NCBI GenBank assembly: GCA_913061155.1
Contig: CAJXSI010000007.1
Coordinates: 1-47,894, forward strand
DNA length: 47,894 nt
Direction: 5' to 3'
Source of the DNA: an uncultured Alphaproteobacteria bacterium
Lineage (GTDB): Bacteria > Pseudomonadota > Alphaproteobacteria > UBA7879 > VGCX01
Each line of letters opens with the position of its first letter. Position 1 is the stretch's first letter. The notes beneath the pieces are model-generated. The model was not told the DNA's origin. It did no database searches and saw only the letters and a program-made list of their open reading frames with translations. The position numbers and the translations under genes are program-made. Positions 41,242-47,894 of the stretch are shown piece after piece.

Positions 41242-43047
41242 TTACCGCCGGCCGAATAATTTTTCCAAATCTTTTAATTCCAAATGGATATAGGTTGGAC
41301 GGCCATGGTTGCATTGGCCAGAACTGTTGGTCATTTCCATCTGGCGCAATAATTGATTCATTTCCAAAACAGTTAGTTTGCGTCCGGCCCGGATGCTGCC
41401 GTGACAGGCCATGGTTGAACAGATTTCTTCGATTTTTTCTTTCAGCAAAGACGCTGTCCCCCATTCTTGAATTTCGTCCGCCAGATCTTTTACAAGGCTG
41501 ATGATATCTGCCTGGCCGATAATATCAGGAATTTCCCGCACCAAAACAGCATCATTGCCAAAGGGTTCAATCACCAGACCAAGTTGGCCCAATTCATCCG
41601 CTTTTTTTAAAAGCAAAGTTAGACGTTTTTCATCCAAAGTAACAACTTCGGGAATTAAAAGCGCCTGCGTTTTAACCCCATTTTTCCCCAAGTCCGTTTT
41701 CATTTTTTCATAAACCAGACGTTCGTGGGCGGCATGTTGATCAACAACGATTAACCCTTTTTTTGCCTGGGCAATAATATACGTCCCATGAATTTGCGCG
41801 CAGGCTGCGCCCAACGGATAATCAATTAATTCTTGATCGGCCTCTTGAAAAGTTTCTGTTCGAACCTCTGGTTGGAAACTGGTTGGTTCTGCCACCCGAT
41901 GATGGGAAGGGGTATTGAAAGATTGCTGTTTCCACGAAGCTGTTATCGAGGGGTTGTTTTGCCCTGAAGGCGAAAAACCAGTTGGCCGTTGTTGGGGAAA
42001 AGTATTCGGTTGAAATGATGACAAAGCCTGATCCCCCACAGTTGTTGAGGCCTGATGCCCCATCCCAGCCAAAGCATTTCTTAATGAGCCAACCAATAAT
42101 CCACGCACCAAACCAGAATCACGAAAGCGAACTTCTGTCTTTGCAGGATGCACATTTACATCCACAGTCAGTGCAGGCAATGTTAAAAATAGACAAAGTA
42201 AAGGGTGCCGATCACGGGCCAAATAATCTTGATAGGCTGCGCGGACAGCGCCGGTTAAAACTTTGTCTTTGACGGGGCGGCCATTCACAAACAAAAATTG
42301 CATTTGCGCATTGCCCCGATTTAAAGTGGGAAGTCCGGCATAGCCAGAAACGGTAACACTGTCCCTGGTTGATGAAATTTCCAAAGCATTATCTGCAAAA
42401 TCTTGTCCCATAATATCGGCCAAACGATCCAATTGATTTTCCTTGGGAAGGTAATTAAAAATGGTGCGATTTTCCGTTTTTAATTTAAAGGCAATTTCAG
42501 GATAAGCCATGGCCAATTTTTGTAAAACGTCTGTTGCGTGGCCAACTTCAGTTCCAGACATTTTTAAAAATTTCAGACGGGCAGGGATGGCATAAAATAA
42601 ATCCCGAACTTCGATGGTGGTCCCTTTACGGTAAGGGGCAGGGCTTGGTTTTGATACATCGCCGCCTTCAACTTTTAAGGCCCATCCTTCTGAAGAATCT
42701 TTTTCAGAACTTGTGACGGAAAGGCGACTAACGGCCCCAATAGAGGGAAGGGCTTCCCCTCTGAATCCCAAACTTTGAATATTAAATAAATCTTCTGCGG
42801 GCAATTTTGATGTTGCGTGGCGTTCAACAGCCAAGGTCATATCTGCAGGTGACATGCCATCACCATTATCAATAATTTGGATAAAGCTGCGCCCGCCCTC
42901 GTGAAGGGTAACTTCAATATGGGTCGCGTGGGCGTCAATTGAATTTTCAACAAGTTCTTTAACGACAGAGGCAGGTCTTTCAACAACTTCTCCTGCTGCA
43001 ATTTGATTGATTAAATGGGAAGGTAATCGCCTGATTTTTTGGGTCAT
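41242..43047 (-). CDS. mutL: DNA mismatch repair protein MutL
   Basis: The protein has 601 residues. The N-terminal GHKL ATPase shows VVKELVENSIDAHA, DNGDGM, and GFRGEAL, in that order. A variable proline- and glutamine-rich linker lies at about 330-400. The C-terminal dimer domain has the metal-binding endonuclease motif DQHAAHERLVYE together with ACHGSIRAGRKL and CNHGRP, so this is the nicking type of MutL and not the E. coli type that needs MutH. It follows pgi by 15 bases and ends a five-gene minus-strand run. Confidence 0.97.
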   Translation of the reverse strand: MTQKIRRLPSHLINQIAAGEVVERPASVVKELVENSIDAHATHIEVTLHEGGRSFIQIIDNGDGMSPADMTLAVERHATSKLPAEDLFNIQSLGFRGEALPSIGAVSRLSVTSSEKDSSEGWALKVEGGDVSKPSPAPYRKGTTIEVRDLFYAIPARLKFLKMSGTEVGHATDVLQKLAMAYPEIAFKLKTENRTIFNYLPKENQLDRLADIMGQDFADNALEISSTRDSVTVSGYAGLPTLNRGNAQMQFLFVNGRPVKDKVLTGAVRAAYQDYLARDRHPLLCLFLTLPALTVDVNVHPAKTEVRFRDSGLVRGLLVGSLRNALAGMGHQASTTVGDQALSSFQPNTFPQQRPTGFSPSGQNNPSITASWKQQSFNTPSHHRVAEPTSFQPEVRTETFQEADQELIDYPLGAACAQIHGTYIIAQAKKGLIVVDQHAAHERLVYEKMKTDLGKNGVKTQALLIPEVVTLDEKRLTLLLKKADELGQLGLVIEPFGNDAVLVREIPDIIGQADIISLVKDLADEIQEWGTASLLKEKIEEICSTMACHGSIRAGRKLTVLEMNQLLRQMEMTNSSGQCNHGRPTYIHLELKDLEKLFGRR

Positions 43048-43062
43048 TTTTTTACCTTTGCC

Positions 43063-44352
43063 TTACATATCCTGTAAGTATTTTTTGGCCAATATTTTTC
43101 CTTGTTCAACAGCTGGTTGATCAAACGGATCAACGTCCAGTAGGTCCGCTGCAAAAAGTGTTTCAAAAATAAAGTGCATCATCAAAGCCCCCATCGATTT
43201 ATTATTAATTTCGGGAACAAAAATCACACGCGTGGGGCAATCGTTTTTTATTAGGGTATCAATGGTTGCCTGTTGTTCAGCTTCCATCAAATGTCCAATT
43301 GATTTATTGGCCAGGTATTCCAGGTCTTGATCTTTGATAATTTCAGGGGTCAAAGTCGGACACATATCGTCTTTGTGAATGGTTGAAAAAACACTAAATA
43401 ATTTATCTTTTGGCCCATCCAGATAAAGCTGTAATTGGCTGTGTTGATCTGTGGCGCCAATGGCTTGAACTGGAACAGATCCCTTGCCGTTTTTTCCCAA
43501 GCTTTCTGACCAAAGCTGGCCATGCCAACCCACAAAAAGTTTCAATCGATCACAATAAGGGAACATAACATTGATGTTTTTCTTATGAAGTGTGTTGAAA
43601 ATAAAGGTTGCGGTTGCGCCTTCAATTGGGGCAAATGTATGCAGAGTATCAGGGGTAAGATGTTTGAATTCTTCAATAACACTTGCCGCCCCTTCCCGAA
43701 TTTCATGAATATCCAGACCTGCAAGAAAAGCAGGAATCATCCCAACACAAGAAAAAACAGAATAGCGCCCACCCAAATTTTGGTCATGATCAACCGTTTG
43801 AATTTGCCACCGATCTGCCAAACGTTTCAAGGGGGAACTTTTGTTTTCTGTGATAATTAAAAAGTGGTGGGCGATGGATGCTTCGGTTGTGACCTCCATA
43901 TAACGACGAATGGTACATAAAAACTGTGTCAAAGTTTCAGCTGTTGAACCTGATTTTGAAATAACGATAAAGAATGTTTCCGCCAAGTTAACAGAGGTTA
44001 ATAATGTATTAAAACTGTGGGGATCAATATTATCAGCAAAATGAATATTCGGAGAAGATGTTTTTCTTAACGCCATCAACGCTTGGGCGCCAAGGCTTGA
44101 CCCGCCGGTTCCAAGAATAACAATATCTTTAAAATCATCCCTGATTTGATAAAGCAGACCTTCAATATCTTCAATATCTTTGCGCATGTAAGGATACGTA
44201 AAGTGGGGGATACGTTCTTCGAAAAATTTCTTTTGATATTTTTCAACAGATTCTATTAATTTTTTGGCATGAAGTTGGGTATATTCTTCGGGTAATCCTT
44301 TTTTGATTACCTTGTCCATACAGCCCTTCATTGATTGGGTATAAAGTGTCAT
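43063..44352 (-). CDS. pgi: glucose-6-phosphate isomerase
   Basis: The 429 residues match the shorter class of Pgi (about 430-450 residues) rather than the 550-residue E. coli form. The SIS-type sugar-phosphate site DIVILGTGGSSLGAQALMAL is present, with FFIVISKSGSTAETLTQF and NLGGRYSVFSCVGMIPAFLA. The C-terminal part has the AEQQATIDTL block. It links glucose 6-phosphate and fructose 6-phosphate for glycolysis and surface-sugar synthesis. It lies 24 bases after the DUF3035 gene and 15 before mutL. Confidence 0.93.
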   Translation of the reverse strand: MTLYTQSMKGCMDKVIKKGLPEEYTQLHAKKLIESVEKYQKKFFEERIPHFTYPYMRKDIEDIEGLLYQIRDDFKDIVILGTGGSSLGAQALMALRKTSSPNIHFADNIDPHSFNTLLTSVNLAETFFIVISKSGSTAETLTQFLCTIRRYMEVTTEASIAHHFLIITENKSSPLKRLADRWQIQTVDHDQNLGGRYSVFSCVGMIPAFLAGLDIHEIREGAASVIEEFKHLTPDTLHTFAPIEGATATFIFNTLHKKNINVMFPYCDRLKLFVGWHGQLWSESLGKNGKGSVPVQAIGATDQHSQLQLYLDGPKDKLFSVFSTIHKDDMCPTLTPEIIKDQDLEYLANKSIGHLMEAEQQATIDTLIKNDCPTRVIFVPEINNKSMGALMMHFIFETLFAADLLDVDPFDQPAVEQGKILAKKYLQDM

Positions 44353-44376
44353 TCTGTTTTCTCCAGCTTTCAGGAA

Positions 44377-44862
44377 TTAATTTTTTATATCTAGTCCAAG
44401 TTTTTTTGATTCTTCTGCGGCGTCAATAATCTTGGCTTTCTTTTTATTGGATTTTTTCCAAAACAGAACAGAATCTTTTACCTTACCCTGCCATTTTGCT
44501 TGTTGAATATCTTCTTTTTCTTGGTCGCCATTAAGATCTTTATAAATTTCTTTATGGGGTTTAATTTTTAATTCTTGAAGCAAAGCTTGTTCGGATTCGT
44601 GTAGCGGTATTTTTTTATTTTGTGGAATACCATGCAAGATTGAATTTGATTTATGCGTAACTTGTTTTTTTCTTTTTAAATTATCTTGGCTACCAGGTTG
44701 GGGTAAGGAAGATGTTTTTGGGATGCTTAATTTAGGATGTTTCACAACACGATATTCGTCAGGGACGGCCTTGAAAAACCCAAGACTTTGTTTGGTTTCG
44801 GGGGAACAACAGGTAAGTACGCCAAAAATTAATCCAAGAAATAAGAACTTAAATTTTTTCAT
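44377..44862 (-). CDS. DUF3035 lipoprotein-like protein (BamF-type)
   Basis: The protein has 161 residues: a signal-like N-terminus ending LTCCS (C18/C19; the lipobox is not canonical), and then FFKAVPDEYRVVKHPKLSIP, the DUF3035 signature (PDEFxVVxRxPLxxPP). The rest is basic and probably disordered. In Alphaproteobacteria the DUF3035 protein lies behind lspA and is annotated as a beta-barrel assembly accessory, BamF. It overlaps lspA by 14 bases. Confidence 0.75.
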   Translation of the reverse strand: MKKFKFLFLGLIFGVLTCCSPETKQSLGFFKAVPDEYRVVKHPKLSIPKTSSLPQPGSQDNLKRKKQVTHKSNSILHGIPQNKKIPLHESEQALLQELKIKPHKEIYKDLNGDQEKEDIQQAKWQGKVKDSVLFWKKSNKKKAKIIDAAEESKKLGLDIKN

Positions 44863-45328
44863 TTTTTTCCTTTATATAAGAAGTTGCAAGATATAAACAA
44901 ACGCCAATGACGATGAAGCTATCTGCAAAATTAAAAGCTGGCCAGTGATATCCAGAAAGATGAAAATCAAGAAAATCTATGACTGCCCCATGTTTAAATC
45001 GATCCATAATATTGCCAATGGCCCCCCCAATTATTAAAGCTAAAGGAATGGACTTTGCCAGACATTTTTCTTTTGCCATTAAAAACACAAGAAAGGCTGA
45101 TACCGCAATGGTGCCCCAACTGATGATATTAAAGACAAGGTCACCCCCATTATTAAACAGTCCAAAAGTAATACCAGAATTCCAGGCAAGAACAATATTA
45201 AAGAAAGAGGCCATTTGAACAGGCAACGTCGCGGCAAGTTCTAAGATTAATTCTTTGCTATATTGGTCTGCAAAAATTAACGTTAAAATAATGACTATGT
45301 GGATAAGATGAAGTCTAAGCCTTAACAT
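44849..45328 (-). CDS. lspA: lipoprotein signal peptidase (signal peptidase II)
   Basis: This 159-residue protein has four spans and the two catalytic aspartate blocks GNIMDRFKHGAVIDFLDF and WPAFNFADSFI, plus ADQYSKEL near the start. It cuts prolipoprotein signal peptides after acylation and would process the MltA- and NlpD-type lipoproteins of this window. It overlaps the ileS stop by seven bases. Confidence 0.95.
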   Translation of the reverse strand: MLRLRLHLIHIVIILTLIFADQYSKELILELAATLPVQMASFFNIVLAWNSGITFGLFNNGGDLVFNIISWGTIAVSAFLVFLMAKEKCLAKSIPLALIIGGAIGNIMDRFKHGAVIDFLDFHLSGYHWPAFNFADSFIVIGVCLYLATSYIKEKNEKI

Positions 45329-47894
45329 TTGTTCATAACCTTGTCACATCTTTTACAGAAAGTCTCTGATACTTCTTCTAAGATTTTCCAACACCTATCA
45401 CATTTATTGCCGTTTGCCAATTTTACATCAATTGAAATTTCTGCCAAAGCATCATGGGTATAAAGATTGTCTGCCCCTGGCTTGTCAATAATAGATACCC
45501 CAGATGTAATACACAATTCTGATACATCAATACTGTCCAAGATGTTTTTTATTTTTTTATCTGTCACATATATTTCAGGGGATGCCTGTAAACTGGATCC
45601 GATTTTGCCTTCTGCGCGGGCAAGTTCTAAGGCCCCTGTAATAACTTTGCGGGCCTGACGAATTACATCCCATTTTTCACCCAAATCAGACTGATGCCAT
45701 TCAGTTGGAATGGTTGGCATTTCTTGTAAATGCACACTGGACCCTTCGCCTTTACGGGTAATCCATGCTTCCTCAGCTGTAAATGAAATAACGGGGGATA
45801 ACCAAATGGTTAACATATCAAACAATTTTTTAAGAACGGTAATGCAGGATCGATAAGTTATATTATCGTCATCATCGCAATACAAAGCATCTTTGCGAAT
45901 GTCGAAATAGAACGAAGATAAATCCAAGGCACAAAAATTGTAAACTTCAATGAACAGGTCATGAAGGTCATAGGCCTTAATTTTATCACGCATCGTTGCA
46001 TCAATGGCGCTGACACGATGCAGAACCCATTTTTCCAATTCAGGTAATTGATCATAAGGAACGTCTTTAACATTTTCAGATGATTCTAAGTTGCCTAAAA
46101 TATACCTTAAGGTATTGCGTAAACGGCGATAGATATCTTGGTACCGTTTTAATAAGTCACGTCCCAGTTTTAAATCATCTGAAAAGTCCGACCCAATAAC
46201 CCATAAACGGAGTATATCAGCCCCATATTCGTTGACAATTTCATCAAGTGTAATGGCATTGCCCAATGATTTTGACATTTTACGGCCATTTTCATCCACC
46301 AAAAATCCATGGGTAAGAACCGTTTTAAAAGGGGCGCTGCCTTTATTGGCGCAAGCTGTCAACAAAGATGAATTAAACCATCCACGGTGTTGGTCGGATC
46401 CTTCCAGATAAAGATCAGCTGGATATCTTAAAGAAGGCGTATGGTTTAAAACAAATTCTTGGGTAACCCCAGATTCAAACCAAACATCCACAACGTCACG
46501 CACTTGATCATAATCTTCGACGGCATACTTGTTCCCCAAGAAATCCTGGGCAGGCCTTTTGAACCAAGCGTCTGATCCTTCTTTCATAAATATTTCTTGG
46601 ATACGCTGGTTGATTTCGTCATCTTTTAACGGTTGGCCCGTTTCTTTGCTTGTAAAGATGGCGATGGGAATTCCCCACGGCCGTTGACGGGAAATACACC
46701 AGTCTGGGCGTCCTTCGACCATTGATTTAATGCGGTTTTTACTTTGCTTTGGAATCCAATTTGTTTTTTCAATTTCAGCCATTGCCTTGTTTCTAAGGTT
46801 GTTTTCTTCCATAGAAATGAACCATTGGGATGTGCAACGATAGATCAAAGGGGCTTTGGACCGCCAAGAATGGGGATAGCTATGCTTAAGTTCTGACTTG
46901 TACAACAGGCCACTTGCCTTAATTAAGGCGTCGATAACCGTATCGTTGGCTTTGTAAATATGAAGGCCTGCAAATAGGGGGACATGCTTGTGGTAAATAC
47001 CATCTTCGCCAACCAATTCAGGAACTTCTAAATTATGTTTTTTGCCCAATTCAAAGTCTTCAAGACCATGGCTTGGGGCAGTGTGGACAAAACCTGTTCC
47101 TTGTTCAACTGTCACGTGATCTCCGTGGAACATTGGTACATCAAAGTCATATCCTTCGCCATTCAAAGGGTGATGACAGATAGATCCTTCAAGACCATTT
47201 CCTGGAATTTTTTCCAATACATTGTAATCAATGATGCCGCAGGCTTCTGTTACTTTCCCTACTAAGTCTTCAGCAATTAAAAGCCTATCATCAGGGGATG
47301 CAAAGACATTTTCTTTGTCGGTATCAACCTCTGTGACCTGGATTTGAACGTACATAACATCATCTGCATAAGCAATGGCCCGGTTGGCAGGAATGGTCCA
47401 AGGGGTTGTTGTCCAGATAACAACTTTTGTATCTTTCAGGGCCTCTATTGACGGTCTTACAATCGGGAACATAACGTAAATGGTTGGGGAAACCTTGTCA
47501 TAATATTCAACTTCGGCTTCGGCCAAGGCTGTTTTTTCAACAACAGACCACTGAACAGGTTTTGCCCCGCGGTATAAGCCGCCATTCATCAAAAACTTAT
47601 GAAGCTCTCCAACGATGCGGGCTTCGGATTCAGGGTTCATGGTTAAATAAGGCGTGTCCCATGCCCCAAAAATCCCCAATTTTTTCATGCTTTCCCGTTG
47701 GATATTTACCCAATGATCAGCATAATCACGACATTCTTGGCGGAATTCAGCAACAGGCACATCGTCTTTGCTTTGTCCCTTTTTGCGATAGCGTTCTTCG
47801 ACTTTCCATTCAATAGGCAATCCATGGCAATCCCACCCAGGGACAAACGGCACAAACTTTCCAGCCAAACGTTGATATTTCATGATCATATCTT
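45322..47894 (-). CDS. ileS: isoleucine-tRNA ligase, N-terminus cut by the window edge
   Basis: The 857 visible residues run off the right edge in an open frame, so the ATP-binding HIGH motif and roughly 70 N-terminal residues are missing. VPGWDCHGLPIEWKVEE follows immediately. Also present are the editing domain region, the WCISRQRPWGIPIA block, the catalytic GRKMSKSLGNAI loop, and the C-terminal zinc knuckle with CDRCW and CKRC. The stop overlaps lspA. It heads the ileS-lspA-bamF-like-pgi-mutL run. Confidence 0.97.
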   Translation of the reverse strand, partial: DMIMKYQRLAGKFVPFVPGWDCHGLPIEWKVEERYRKKGQSKDDVPVAEFRQECRDYADHWVNIQRESMKKLGIFGAWDTPYLTMNPESEARIVGELHKFLMNGGLYRGAKPVQWSVVEKTALAEAEVEYYDKVSPTIYVMFPIVRPSIEALKDTKVVIWTTTPWTIPANRAIAYADDVMYVQIQVTEVDTDKENVFASPDDRLLIAEDLVGKVTEACGIIDYNVLEKIPGNGLEGSICHHPLNGEGYDFDVPMFHGDHVTVEQGTGFVHTAPSHGLEDFELGKKHNLEVPELVGEDGIYHKHVPLFAGLHIYKANDTVIDALIKASGLLYKSELKHSYPHSWRSKAPLIYRCTSQWFISMEENNLRNKAMAEIEKTNWIPKQSKNRIKSMVEGRPDWCISRQRPWGIPIAIFTSKETGQPLKDDEINQRIQEIFMKEGSDAWFKRPAQDFLGNKYAVEDYDQVRDVVDVWFESGVTQEFVLNHTPSLRYPADLYLEGSDQHRGWFNSSLLTACANKGSAPFKTVLTHGFLVDENGRKMSKSLGNAITLDEIVNEYGADILRLWVIGSDFSDDLKLGRDLLKRYQDIYRRLRNTLRYILGNLESSENVKDVPYDQLPELEKWVLHRVSAIDATMRDKIKAYDLHDLFIEVYNFCALDLSSFYFDIRKDALYCDDDDNITYRSCITVLKKLFDMLTIWLSPVISFTAEEAWITRKGEGSSVHLQEMPTIPTEWHQSDLGEKWDVIRQARKVITGALELARAEGKIGSSLQASPEIYVTDKKIKNILDSIDVSELCITSGVSIIDKPGADNLYTHDALAEISIDVKLANGNKCDRCWKILEEVSETFCKRCDKVMNKC

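Noticed and set aside
1-47894. CRISPR array
   Set aside because: No regularly spaced short repeats were seen on either strand.

Overview
The window reads as the chromosome of an AT-rich alphaproteobacterium. The evidence is gene order: efp next to a suhB-type phosphatase, tatA-tatB-tatC-serS-surE followed by a LysM/M23 lipoprotein, Tim44-like then mltA then an Smr protein, and ileS-lspA followed by a DUF3035 (BamF-type) lipoprotein. The AT bias, the MHS-type major facilitator and the DhnA-type class I aldolase would suit a host-associated lineage such as Holosporales, but that placement is inference. The first 47 bases are not genomic: they are an Illumina Nextera adapter with its index, so the window opens at a contig end.

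Bases 50-9586 are a cell-surface polysaccharide region, clearly more AT-rich than the rest. It holds a dehydroquinate-synthase-like sugar phosphate cyclase (5' end cut), remnants of a family 2 glycosyltransferase and a short-chain dehydrogenase, an FkbM-type methyltransferase and a thiamine-diphosphate enzyme. These are followed on the plus strand by a sugar epimerase, a GtrA-type flippase, a deoxysugar C-methyltransferase, a GtrB-type glycosyltransferase and a polytopic GT-C-like transferase. Together they look able to make, methylate, flip and attach an unusual sugar.

Bases 9740-20789 hold housekeeping genes (suhB-like, efp, class I fructose-bisphosphate aldolase, alaS), an orphan GT-C-like membrane protein, and a four-gene vitamin B12 uptake operon (btuB, btuF, btuC, btuD order, minus strand). 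The operon sits behind a clear cobalamin riboswitch at about 20978-21140.

Bases 21226-23999 are mostly without conventional genes and are the most unusual part. They contain a 78-residue orphan protein; an orphan plus-strand terminator preceded by hairpins, probably ending a small RNA; and a hairpin-rich stretch. A LysR-type regulator follows, then two copies of a tiny gene for 27-residue hydrophobic peptides. The two copies share a 140-bp unit differing at only four positions, with the same promoter, leader hairpin and Shine-Dalgarno sequence, and the broken 3' end of a second lysR lies between them. The convergent lysR transcript and its downstream terminator hairpin place an antisense RNA across the first tiny gene, an arrangement like a type I toxin-antitoxin locus. 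This is the best candidate here for an undescribed system.

Bases 24000-47894 hold an MFS transporter and convergent ahpC, a secreted protein with two twin-CX3C modules, and the Tat translocase (its TatA has a histone-H1-like lysine tail). Next come serS, surE, an NlpD-type lipoprotein, DUF2628, nhaA, a SbtA/SbtB bicarbonate-transport pair, a PAP2 phosphatase, the malic enzyme, tim44-like, mltA, smr, a BI-1 protein and a HIT protein. The window ends with a minus-strand run ileS-lspA-bamF-like-pgi-mutL, where ileS runs off the right edge and lacks its N-terminus.
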